A DNA stretch of 11,094 nucleotides from Oscillospiraceae bacterium. GTDB taxonomy: Bacteria; Bacillota; Clostridia; Oscillospirales; QAMX01. Positions within the stretch are counted from its first letter, which is position 1; each line of letters begins with the position of its first letter. The notes beneath the pieces are model-generated. The model had not been told where the DNA came from. It was given only the letters and a program-made list of their open reading frames with translations, and searched no databases. A program made the position numbers and the translations under genes. The DNA lies in contig CACYBP010000102.1 of assembly GCA_902772625.1 (NCBI GenBank), forward strand, positions 1-11,094. Reading direction: 5' to 3'. Positions 1 through 6,912 of this stretch are shown here, in pieces.

Positions 1-83
1 GACACCGCGATGGCCAGAACGCACAGGAACAGAACTACGTAATACCCTTTTCCGGAGAAGAATCCTTTTTTCACTCGATTCAT
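1..83 (-). CDS. Partial N-terminus of a membrane-anchored protein, possibly a SpoIIQ/M23-type peptidase
   Basis: Only the first 27 codons are present; the gene runs off the left edge. The ATG at 83-81 is preceded by GGGTAGGGGAAAT, which supplies a purine-rich ribosome binding site. The visible protein starts MNRVKKGFFSGKGYYVV and continues into a hydrophobic stretch (VVLFLCVLAIAV). That is a short basic cytoplasmic tail, a K-G-Y-Y turn, then a single signal-anchor helix. From memory, clostridial SpoIIQ-like and other M23 metallopeptidases begin with this pattern (basic tail, FF.GKG.Y, hydrophobic helix), and the neighbouring spoIIE fits a sporulation role. The catalytic domain is outside the window, so the assignment is an inference from the N-terminus and context. 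It could be another single-pass envelope protein. It lies 85 nt downstream of the unknown gene and has its own candidate promoter. Confidence 0.55.
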   Translation of the reverse strand, partial: MNRVKKGFFSGKGYYVVLFLCVLAIAV

Positions 84-130
84 ATTTCCCCTACCCTCTC
101 TTTTGAGTTCGGCATCATTGCCTTTCGGCC

Positions 131-160
131 TTAGTATGCGCCGCGAAAGGGGAAATATAC
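131..160 (-). promoter_or_regulatory. Candidate sigma-E-type (mother-cell) promoter upstream of the left-edge gene
   Basis: Read on the minus strand, GTATATT (160-154) is followed after 15 nt by CATACTAA (138-131). This resembles the Bacillus sigma-E consensus (about KMATATT, 14-15 nt, CATACAHT), with a mismatch near the 3' end of the -10 box. It sits between the stop codon at 169-171 and the ATG at 83, which would give a leader of roughly 40 nt. The match was made by eye, and sporulation promoters are degenerate, so this is a candidate only. Confidence 0.4.
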
Positions 161-168
161 GCGCTTTC

Positions 169-891
169 TCAGAGCGTTCCGGCGTCCTTTATAAACCGGT
201 CCACGTCTTCGTCTTCGCCCGAGACCAGGAAATAGACCGCGCCCTCGGCGCCCATGACGCCGCCCGAGGCTATGATTTCGGCTTCAAGATCGTAAAGGGT
301 TTCCAGAGCGTCCAGCTCGGTGAATACCTCTCCCGGAAGCGGGAGCATGTGAAGTCCCACCGTGTCGGGATCGCGCACCTGTTCGGCAAGGATCCGGATC
401 GGGGCGGGAACTCTTTTTTCCACTCCTACCGGGATGATCACCGGGACCCGCCTTCCGTAGGAGGCCTGAAGCAGGGGAAGAGAGGTGCCGAGCGCGGGAT
501 TCCCCACCAGCACCGCCGCCTCGCCGGTCTCCAGATTGACGGCGTTGGCGCCCTTGAAGATCAGGTCGTCCTTTCCCATCCCGGGAGCCACGTCGAAAAC
601 AGTCTTGCCGCGCACGCGTTTCCCCTTCACGATCACCACGTCCTCCACGGGGTCGGCCGCTTCGGCCTTTACGCCCCGGGGGACCGTGACGCCGCGGAAA
701 AATCCCGGAAGAGAGGCGTCCTCGCCGATGAGCTTCAGAAGCTCCTCGGCCACGTAGCGGTTGGTGGTGCCGGTGATGACCACGCAGGTGCCTTTCCGCA
801 CGGTCTCCACCACGTCAGGGAGAACGGCGATGGCCTTCGCAATCAGCTTTTTCCCCTGTTCCGGGGTCAGACAAACCGAAGCCTGTTTCAT
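169..891 (-). CDS. Conserved-looking soluble protein of unknown function, coupled to spoIIE (240 aa)
   Basis: I do not recognise a named family for this gene. The ATG at 891-889 is preceded by AAAGGAGA at good spacing, and that site lies inside the last codons of spoIIE. The spoIIE stop is at 896-894, so only 2 nt separate the genes and translational coupling is likely. The protein has no membrane segment or signal peptide. Glycine-rich motifs look like ligand-binding loops: VVITGTTNRYVAEEL (37-51), DVAPGMGKDDLIFKGANAVN (100-119), VGNPALGTSLP (129-139) and GGVMGAEGAVYFLVSG (210-225). The early strand followed by a GTTN loop and a helix vaguely recalls NagB/RpiA/DeoR-type sugar-phosphate or CoA-transferase folds, but this is speculation. 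A longer reading of the same frame upstream to 1251 overlaps spoIIE antiparallel codons and is not credible. Certainty is high for the gene and low for the function. Confidence 0.85.
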   Translation of the reverse strand: MKQASVCLTPEQGKKLIAKAIAVLPDVVETVRKGTCVVITGTTNRYVAEELLKLIGEDASLPGFFRGVTVPRGVKAEAADPVEDVVIVKGKRVRGKTVFDVAPGMGKDDLIFKGANAVNLETGEAAVLVGNPALGTSLPLLQASYGRRVPVIIPVGVEKRVPAPIRILAEQVRDPDTVGLHMLPLPGEVFTELDALETLYDLEAEIIASGGVMGAEGAVYFLVSGEDEDVDRFIKDAGTL

Positions 892-893
892 AG

Positions 894-3263
894 TCAGATT
901 CTCCTTTTCTGTTTTTCTGATCCCAGTGTACCATCTTTTCCCCGCTTTGTCAAAGGAGGATCGGCGCGGAAGAGCTGCAGGGCGGCGACGCTGCGGTCGT
1001 CCTTTTCGCCGCCCGCTCCCTTCAGAAGCGTTTCGCAAAGAGTCTCCACGTCGTCTGCGGCGGCCTCCTCCGCCCGGCGGATGAAATCCCCGTCCGAAAG
1101 GCCGTCCGAAAGGCCGTCGGTGACCATCAGCACCGTCTCTCCGTCCCCGAGCGACGTGCGCACGGTCCGGATCCTTTCGCCGAAATAGCCGCCGCCCGCG
1201 ATTTTTCTCACCCCGTCCCTGCCTTTTATATAAGAAGGCGCCGCGCCGCATTTATAGAAGACCAGGCTCCGGTTCATCAGATCGGCCTCCAGAAGGTCGG
1301 CCGTGGCCGCCACCATTCCCCCGGAAAGCAGACGGGAGCGCATGGCCGCGCCGACGGCCTCCTCGGGCGGGAGACCGCCCCGGATCAGCCGTTCGGTCAT
1401 GCCGCCGAACCGGGCGCTTTCTCTTTCCGCCTCCCCGCCGCTTCCCATGCCGTCCGAAAGCAGAAGATAGAGCCGGTCGTCGTGAAGGAACCAGCTTCCG
1501 TAATCGCCGTTGGCGCCGCTTCCCCGCCGCCTTTGGGAAAGCGCCTCCACCGCGAAAGAATAGACCGGCTTTTCCCGGGCGGTGAAGACCGCGCGCCTTT
1601 CCCCGCCGCGCGACTCGGCAAGGACGAAGCGCCTTCCCGCGGCCTTGGAAAGCACTTCCTCGAAATGCTCCTTTCTCCGGGAAAGCTCCCCGAGATCCTC
1701 CCCGGCGATCCGGAGGGTCATGCGTCCCCGTGCGTCGGAGGCCGCGATCACACCGGCTTTTATCCCGTATTCCGCCAGAGCCTCCTCCAAAGCTTCCTCG
1801 GCGCGGAGATCGAACGCGGTCCCGTCCCGGGCGTTCTGGGAAAGCTTGCCCAGAAGGGCGGCCAGCTCCCCGTATTCCCCCGCCAGAAGCGCGACGCTTT
1901 CGTTGATGCGGGCGTTGTAGCTTTTCTGCACCCGCCCCGCGTACCAGAGCCGGGAGATCTCCCGGGAAAAGACCGCGGGGGAGGGGCAAAAGGCGGAAAA
2001 CCCGGGGGAAAGGTCCGCTTCGACCGCTTCCGGCTTTTCCTCCAGCACCTTTTTCAGCCTGGTGAATTCCTTTTCGGCCGCGTGGGAGGAGGTGCATTCG
2101 CTCCTTCTTTCGCAGGAGGCGCAGGCTTCCTCCCGCACCGCCGGGACGATCAATTCCTCCCGGAAAAGGCGCCGCGCGCCGCGGGTCTCCGCGGCGGCCT
2201 CGCCGTAGGCCTCCGCCGCCCGGTAAAGCGCGTCGGCGATCTCCTCCCGGATCCAGACGGCGTGGGGGTCCTCCTTTTTTTCCGCCCGCGCCGTTTTTCC
2301 CGAAAGGGGATCCCATCGCTCCAGGGCAAGGCGCGCCTTTTCGGGAAAAGCGAGGAAGAGCGCCGCCCCCGCCGCGTATTCCAGGAGAGAGGGAAGCCCG
2401 TAGAATTCGCCTCCCGCCGCCCGGGCCCACACCGTCGCCGCCGCGGCGGCGGTGACGAAGCCGAGAGCCGAAAAGAATTTTCCGAACCGCCGGAAAAGCG
2501 CCGCGAAGGTCCCCGCCAGCGCCATGACCAGTGAATAAAAGGGGGTGAAGCCGAAGCTTGCGTCGCTGATCGCCCCCGCCGCGACGCCCGCGGCCGTGCC
2601 GGTGCGCAAAAAGGGCTCGCTTTCGATCCGGGAAAGGCACAGAAAGACCAGAAGGCTTCTGCCCACCGAGACCCCGTAGACCGCCGTCGGGGAAAAGGCC
2701 GCGGCGGCCAGCATCAGAAGAAGCATCCGCGCGCCGTTTTGCGCCGTCTGGCTTACCCCGTCCCCGCCGCGGAAGGCCGGACGGAAAAGCATCGAGGCGA
2801 AGACCGCAAGCATCAGCTCCGAGGCGAAAAGCACCCAGGCGACCGGATCTCCCGCCTCCTCCCGGAGGGAGGGGATCGACGCGGCGCAGAGCGAAAGCAG
2901 GGTGAGGAGCGGCGCGTAAAGTCCCTTTTCCGGATCGAGGAACCGGCGGAAAAGGGGAGAAAGCACGCCGATGAGAAAGCACGCCGCGAGATACCGGATC
3001 CCTTTCGTCCCGCCGATCCGCAGAAGCAGGATCCCGTATCCCGCCGCCGCGCCGATGAGGCCCGGGATCCCGGCAAGCCCGCCCGCCGTCGAAGCGGCAA
3101 AGGCCAGACCGAAGGGCGCGTATTCCCCGAAAAAGACGCATTCGGAAAGGAGAAATCCCAGAAGATATCTCGTCCCGAAGACCGCCGCGCGTCTCAGCGC
3201 TCCGGCCCCGCTTTTTTCCCGCCCTTTTCCGGCGCCTCTTTTTTCCTCTGTCACGTCATGCAT
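894..3263 (-). CDS. spoIIE: Stage II sporulation protein E, membrane-bound PP2C-type phosphatase
   Basis: SpoIIE dephosphorylates the anti-anti-sigma factor SpoIIAA to release sigma-F in the forespore, and it acts at the polar septum. From the ATG at 3263 the protein is 789 aa, close to the 827 aa of B. subtilis. Residues about 25-310 hold a long series of hydrophobic helices. A central soluble region carries a cysteine cluster C381-x2-C384-x5-C390, typical of clostridial SpoIIE. The C-terminal phosphatase domain shows the metal-binding motifs SDGMGSG (D604), VTDG (D716) and KDDRS (D755, D756). The last is usually DDMT/DDMS, so Arg replaces Met. A 12-bp in-frame tandem repeat duplicates L-S-D-G just after D716. 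A GTG at 3275 would add four residues but has GGGA directly against it; the ATG has GTGGGG at normal spacing, so I chose the ATG. About 20 basic, polar residues follow the phosphatase domain. Confidence 0.96.
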   Translation of the reverse strand: MHDVTEEKRGAGKGREKSGAGALRRAAVFGTRYLLGFLLSECVFFGEYAPFGLAFAASTAGGLAGIPGLIGAAAGYGILLLRIGGTKGIRYLAACFLIGVLSPLFRRFLDPEKGLYAPLLTLLSLCAASIPSLREEAGDPVAWVLFASELMLAVFASMLFRPAFRGGDGVSQTAQNGARMLLLMLAAAAFSPTAVYGVSVGRSLLVFLCLSRIESEPFLRTGTAAGVAAGAISDASFGFTPFYSLVMALAGTFAALFRRFGKFFSALGFVTAAAAATVWARAAGGEFYGLPSLLEYAAGAALFLAFPEKARLALERWDPLSGKTARAEKKEDPHAVWIREEIADALYRAAEAYGEAAAETRGARRLFREELIVPAVREEACASCERRSECTSSHAAEKEFTRLKKVLEEKPEAVEADLSPGFSAFCPSPAVFSREISRLWYAGRVQKSYNARINESVALLAGEYGELAALLGKLSQNARDGTAFDLRAEEALEEALAEYGIKAGVIAASDARGRMTLRIAGEDLGELSRRKEHFEEVLSKAAGRRFVLAESRGGERRAVFTAREKPVYSFAVEALSQRRRGSGANGDYGSWFLHDDRLYLLLSDGMGSGGEAERESARFGGMTERLIRGGLPPEEAVGAAMRSRLLSGGMVAATADLLEADLMNRSLVFYKCGAAPSYIKGRDGVRKIAGGGYFGERIRTVRTSLGDGETVLMVTDGLSDGLSDGDFIRRAEEAAADDVETLCETLLKGAGGEKDDRSVAALQLFRADPPLTKRGKDGTLGSEKQKRRI

Positions 3264-3295
3264 GCAGATCCCCACTCCCGTCTTTCGTTTTTTTC

Positions 3296-3304
3296 ATCAT
3301 AGCA
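3296..3304 (-). promoter_or_regulatory. spoIIE: Possible extended -10 element for spoIIE
   Basis: On the minus strand, TGCTATGAT (3304-3296) is a good extended -10 sequence about 33 nt upstream of the chosen ATG. I found no convincing -35 hexamer at 17 nt or at the 21-nt spacing known for B. subtilis spoIIE, and no clear Spo0A box (TTTGTCRAA-like). The call rests on the -10 alone. Confidence 0.35.
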
Positions 3305-3383
3305 GGGAACACGGCGCGGTTTTTGCCGGTTCCGGGCAGCCGGAGCTCTTTTTCTCTCTTTCCCGCGCCGACGCTTCTTCCTC

Positions 3384-3413
3384 TTGAAAGAAGGGCTTCT
3401 TTTGTGGTAGAAT
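3384..3413 (+). promoter_or_regulatory. nadE: Sigma-A-like extended -10 promoter of the nadE operon
   Basis: TTGAAA (3384-3389) and TAGAAT (3408-3413) are separated by 18 nt, with a TG dinucleotide one base upstream of the -10. The leader to the nadE ATG at 3496 would be about 75 nt. The sequence just before the -10 (TTTTGTGG) is identical to that before the -10 at 7597-7602, which supports a genuine promoter. Confidence 0.7.
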
Positions 3414-3437
3414 ACCCTGTAAACGCTTATGACCCTT

Positions 3438-3469
3438 CTTCCTCCCTTCTTTTCGGAACCGGGAGGGAG
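3438..3469 (+). promoter_or_regulatory. Leader hairpin upstream of nadE
   Basis: CTTCCTCCC (3438-3446) can pair with GGGAGGGAG (3461-3469): nine pairs including one T-G wobble. An inner TTC (3447-3449) can pair with GAA (3456-3458). It lies in the presumed 5' untranslated leader and ends about 15 nt before the GAGGTG ribosome binding site. No U-tract follows, so it is not an obvious terminator. I see no match to a described NAD riboswitch. A regulatory role is possible but not shown. Confidence 0.35.
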
Positions 3470-3495
3470 AGACGGATAAAAGAGGTGCGGCAAAG

Positions 3496-4248
3496 ATGTT
3501 TGATGCAAAGGATGCGGCGAAAAGCGCGGTGAACTGGATCCGCGGCTGGTTTCAGGAAAACGGTCCCGATTCCCCGGCGGTGCTGGGGATCTCCGGGGGA
3601 AAGGACAGCTCGGTGGCGGCGGCTCTGTGCGCCGGGGCCCTGGGAAAGGACCGGGTGGTGGGCGTGCTGATGCCCAACGGCGTCCAGCCGGATATCGACG
3701 TCTCGGAGGATCTGGTGTCCTTCCTCGGGATCAGAAGCGTCCGGGTCAACATCGCCCCGGCCTACGACGGGATGACGGGGGAGATCGAAAAGGCCCTCGG
3801 TCCCCTGTCGCGCCAGGCAAGGATCAACCTTGCCCCCCGGCTGCGCATGGCCGCGGTGTACGCCGTGTCCCAGAGCGTGAACGGCCGGGTCTCCAACACC
3901 AGCAATCTTTCGGAATACTGGGTGGGATACTCCACCCGCTACGGCGATTCGGTGGGCGACTTCGCGCCGCTTCTGGGCTTCACCGTCTCCGAGGTCAAGG
4001 CCGTCGGGCGCGCGCTCGGCCTTCCCGAACGATTCGTGGAAAAACCGCCCTCCGACGGACTTTCGGGCAAGACCGACGAGGACAATCTCGGCTTCCGCTA
4101 CGCCGATCTCGACCGGTATATCCGGGAGGGGACTCTGGAGGACGGCCCGACGCGCGAAAAGATCGACCGCCTCCATCGCATCAACGCCTTTAAAAGGCTT
4201 CCCATGCCCTCGTTTACTTATACCGGAGAGGAAAAAAACGACGGCTGA
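3496..4248 (+). CDS. nadE: Ammonia-dependent NAD+ synthetase
   Basis: NadE catalyses the last step of NAD+ synthesis, amidating deamido-NAD+ with ATP and ammonia in the cytoplasm. The 250-residue protein is a stand-alone synthetase with no N-terminal glutaminase domain, so it should use free ammonia. The ATP-pyrophosphatase P-loop SGGKDSS is at 33-39. SNTSNLSEYWVGYSTRYGD (133-151) and PPSDGLSGKTDEDNLGF (184-200) match the conserved substrate- and metal-binding segments of the family. The ATG follows GAGGTG at about 8 nt. It is the first gene after the promoter at 3384-3413 and is divergent from spoIIE. araB follows after 49 nt with no clear terminator. Confidence 0.96.
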   Translation: MFDAKDAAKSAVNWIRGWFQENGPDSPAVLGISGGKDSSVAAALCAGALGKDRVVGVLMPNGVQPDIDVSEDLVSFLGIRSVRVNIAPAYDGMTGEIEKALGPLSRQARINLAPRLRMAAVYAVSQSVNGRVSNTSNLSEYWVGYSTRYGDSVGDFAPLLGFTVSEVKAVGRALGLPERFVEKPPSDGLSGKTDEDNLGFRYADLDRYIREGTLEDGPTREKIDRLHRINAFKRLPMPSFTYTGEEKNDG

Positions 4249-4297
4249 CCCGATCGCGCGGCACGCCGCGGACTAAAACGAACAAGGAGGTCTTGCC

Positions 4298-5974
4298 ATG
4301 TCCCGTTTCTCCATCGGGCTGGATTTCGGCACTCTTTCCGCCCGGGCGCTCCTGGCCGACCTGAGCGACGGCAGGATCGTCGCCTCGGTGGTTTACGACT
4401 ATCCTCACGGCGTCCTGGACGCCGCGCTTCCCTCGGGGAAAAGGCTTCCCAGGGGCTTTGCCCTGCAGCATCCCGGCGATTATACCGGGGCGCTTTTCGC
4501 CCTGATCCCGGCACTGATGAAAGAAAGCGGCGCCTCCCCGGAAGAGATCGCGGGGATTGGCGTGGATTTCACCTCCTCCACCCTGCTTCCCCTGCTTCCC
4601 GACGGGACGCCCCTCTGTTTCCTCGACGAGTTCCGGGAGGAGATCCACGCCTGGCCGAAATTATGGAAGCATCATTCCACCGCCCCCTACGCGTCGGAGA
4701 TCGAAAAGACCGCGCGTGACCGGGGAGAGGAGTTTCTCGCCCGGTACGGCGGAAGGGTCTCTTCCGAATGGCTCCTTCCCAAGATCCTGGAGACTCTCCG
4801 GGAGGCCCCCGCCGTTTACGAAAGGGCGATCTTCGCGGAGGGGATGGATTATCTGGTCTGGATCATGACCGGAGAGCTGACCCGCAGCGCGCCGTCTCTC
4901 GGATACAAGGCCTTCTGGCATCCCCGGAAGGGATTTCCCGCGGCTGATTTCTTCCGCGCGGTGGATCCGCGCCTCGCCCGTTTCCCCGCCGAAAAGCTCG
5001 CGGGCAGGATCCTTCCGGTGGGAAGCCGCGCGGGGGTCCTTACGGCCGGGGCGGCCGAAAAGCTCGGGCTTCTTCCCGGCACGCCGGTGGCGTCGGGGAC
5101 GCTGGACGCTCACGCGGCCGGCCCCGGGCTCGGCGTCACCCGGGCGGGGCAGATGTACGCGGTGTTGGGCACCTCGGGCTGCCACATGCTCTTGGGCGAC
5201 CGGGAGACCGATATTCCGGGCATCTGCGGCGTGATGGAGGGCGGGATCCTTCCCGGCCTTTACGGATACGAGGCGGGGCAATCCGGCTTCGGCGACATCT
5301 TCGCGTGGTTCGTGGACAACGCGGTACCGGGCGTTTACCGGGAGGAGGCCGAAGCCCGGGGGATCGGGCTTCACGCCCTGCTTTCCGAAAAGGCCGCGGC
5401 GCTTTTCCCCGGGGAAAGCGGCCTTCTGGCGCTGGACTGGTGGAACGGGAACCGCAGCGTTCTGGTGGATCCCGATCTTTCCGGCCTTCTGGTGGGTATG
5501 ACCCTGCGCACGACCGCTCCGGAGATCTACCGGGCGCTTCTGGAATCGGTGGCCTTCGGGATGCGCATGATCGTGGAGACCTACCGGGAAAACGGTCTCC
5601 CGGTGGATGAACTGATCGCCACCGGCGGGATCGCCGGAAAGAATCCCCTTCTGATGCAGATCCTTGCGGACGTGCTGCGCTTCCCGGTGCGCCTCGGCGG
5701 CACCGATCAGGCCTCCGCTCTGGGCGCGGCGGTGCTGGGCGCGGCGGCGGCCGGAGAAGAGAGGGGCGGATACGCCTCGCTTTTGGAAGCCGCGGCCCGC
5801 ATGGGAAGCCGGAGCGACACGGTCTATCTTCCCGATCCCCGGCGCGCCGACCGGTACGATCTTCTCTTCGGCGCCTATCGGACGCTTCACGATCTCTTCG
5901 GCCGGGGGGAGATCTCCACCATGAAGCTTCTCTCTTCCCTTGCAAAATCTCAGGACGAGGAGGCCCTTTTGTGA
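4298..5974 (+). CDS. araB: L-ribulokinase of the FGGY kinase family
   Basis: AraB phosphorylates L-ribulose to L-ribulose 5-phosphate in arabinose catabolism. The 558 aa match the family length (560 in B. subtilis), and the protein aligns from memory along its whole length with B. subtilis AraB. Visible motifs are the N-terminal phosphate loop IGLDFGTLSARALL (6-19), DAH at 270-272 with the probable catalytic Asp, GTSGCH (291-296), ALDWWNGNRS (378-387) and the ATP-site TGGIAGKNP (442-450). FGGY_N covers roughly residues 1-285 and FGGY_C the rest. The ATG follows AAGGAGG at 7 nt, a very strong site. araA, araD and an AraR-type regulator are absent from the window, which is unusual. A different ketose substrate cannot be excluded, although the AraB subfamily signatures are clear. 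Its stop codon overlaps the start of the next gene. Confidence 0.92.
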   Translation: MSRFSIGLDFGTLSARALLADLSDGRIVASVVYDYPHGVLDAALPSGKRLPRGFALQHPGDYTGALFALIPALMKESGASPEEIAGIGVDFTSSTLLPLLPDGTPLCFLDEFREEIHAWPKLWKHHSTAPYASEIEKTARDRGEEFLARYGGRVSSEWLLPKILETLREAPAVYERAIFAEGMDYLVWIMTGELTRSAPSLGYKAFWHPRKGFPAADFFRAVDPRLARFPAEKLAGRILPVGSRAGVLTAGAAEKLGLLPGTPVASGTLDAHAAGPGLGVTRAGQMYAVLGTSGCHMLLGDRETDIPGICGVMEGGILPGLYGYEAGQSGFGDIFAWFVDNAVPGVYREEAEARGIGLHALLSEKAAALFPGESGLLALDWWNGNRSVLVDPDLSGLLVGMTLRTTAPEIYRALLESVAFGMRMIVETYRENGLPVDELIATGGIAGKNPLLMQILADVLRFPVRLGGTDQASALGAAVLGAAAAGEERGGYASLLEAAARMGSRSDTVYLPDPRRADRYDLLFGAYRTLHDLFGRGEISTMKLLSSLAKSQDEEALL

Positions 5975-6864
5975 AAAAGAAGGAAAACAAGTCCTCTGCC
6001 AAAGCGCAGAAGATTCTGACTGTCCTTCGCAAGATCCTGATGCTCAGCGTCGGCTGCTTTCTTTACGCCGCGGCGGTGAATCTTTTTTTCGAGCCGGCCG
6101 AGCTGAACATCGGCGGACTGACCGGCGTCGGTCAGATTTTAAACGCTCTTTTCCACACGCCCATCGGGCTTGTGGTGCTGATCCTGAATATCCCGCTGAT
6201 CATTCTGGCGGTGCGGTTCATCGGCTTCCGCTTCATCTTCTGGACGGTATACGCCACGGTGGTGTCCTCGCTCTTACTGGACCTGACCGCGCCTTTGACG
6301 GGGCTTTTGCCCCTGAATCCCAGCGACAAGCTGCTCTTCTGCATCCTCGGCGGGGCGGCGGCCGGGGCGGGACTGGGGATCGTGTTCACCCAGGGCGCGT
6401 CCACCGGCGGCACCGATATCATCGGGCGGCTTTTCGCTCTGCTTTTTCCCCATATCACCATCGGGCGGCTGATGCTGATGTGCGATCTGGCGATCATTAT
6501 CTCGGGCGCTCTGGTGACCCGCAAGTGGGAGACCGCCCTTTATTCCGCCGTGGCCATCTACATCACCTCCGGCGCCATCGACACGGTGCTTTACGGCCTT
6601 GAAAAGTCCCAGGCCGCCATCATCGTCACCGGCAAAGGCCAGGAGATCACCCAAAGGCTCCTGACCGATCTGGACCGGGGCGTCACCCGCGTTTCCTCCC
6701 GCGGCGGGTACAGCGGGGAGGGGAACGAGACCCTGATCTGCGCGGTGTCCACCCGGCAGATGGCAAGACTCAAGGAGGTCGTCTCCTCGATCGACCCCGG
6801 AGCCTTCGTCATCTTCACCGAGGTGCACGACATCATGGGCGACGGCTTCAAAATGCTTTACTGA
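5971..6864 (+). CDS. YitT-family membrane protein with C-terminal DUF2179 domain
   Basis: This is an integral membrane protein of unknown function. The GTG start at 5971 overlaps the araB stop (GTGA) and is preceded by GAGGAGG inside araB, so translation is probably coupled. In 297 aa there are about six hydrophobic helices (near 21-40, 65-84, 88-105, 120-140, 165-182 and 190-208), with the conserved loop QGASTGGTDIIGR (141-153) typical of YitT/DUF161 proteins. A soluble tail (about 215-290), containing IIVTGKGQEI, TRVSSRGGYSGEGNE and VHDIMGDGFK, fits DUF2179, a small GlnB-like fold. Several YitT-family paralogues are normal in a Firmicute genome. Transport has been suggested for the family but I know of no established substrate. 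The link to araB by overlap does not by itself imply sugar transport. Confidence 0.92.
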   Translation: MKKKENKSSAKAQKILTVLRKILMLSVGCFLYAAAVNLFFEPAELNIGGLTGVGQILNALFHTPIGLVVLILNIPLIILAVRFIGFRFIFWTVYATVVSSLLLDLTAPLTGLLPLNPSDKLLFCILGGAAAGAGLGIVFTQGASTGGTDIIGRLFALLFPHITIGRLMLMCDLAIIISGALVTRKWETALYSAVAIYITSGAIDTVLYGLEKSQAAIIVTGKGQEITQRLLTDLDRGVTRVSSRGGYSGEGNETLICAVSTRQMARLKEVVSSIDPGAFVIFTEVHDIMGDGFKMLY

Positions 6865-6912
6865 CGCCACAATCAACGAAAACGCCGTCCGAAAGAAAGA
6901 GGAGGGATCGAT

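Noticed and set aside
1482..2534. Long open frame on the plus strand opposite spoIIE, with other long frames on the same strand
   Set aside because: Stop-poor antisense frames are expected in GC-rich coding DNA. The translations are rich in Arg, Gly and Pro with no motifs, while spoIIE in this interval has clear family signatures.
3264..3495. Spo0A boxes or a 21-nt-spaced spoIIE promoter in the divergent gap
   Set aside because: Only the TATGAT -10 element is convincing. I found no TTTGTCRAA-like site or -35 hexamer at either spacing.
4257..4270. Small hairpin CGCGGC-AC-GCCGCG between nadE and araB
   Set aside because: It has only 6 pairs with a 2-nt loop and no U-tract, which is too weak for a terminator. 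It is compatible with read-through in an operon.
6884..6895. 12-mer GCCGTCCGAAAG recurring in spoIIE and in the gap before trmB
   Set aside because: The spoIIE copies are explained by Ser-Asp-Gly codons and the tandem duplication. One extra copy elsewhere is plausible by chance in this base composition.
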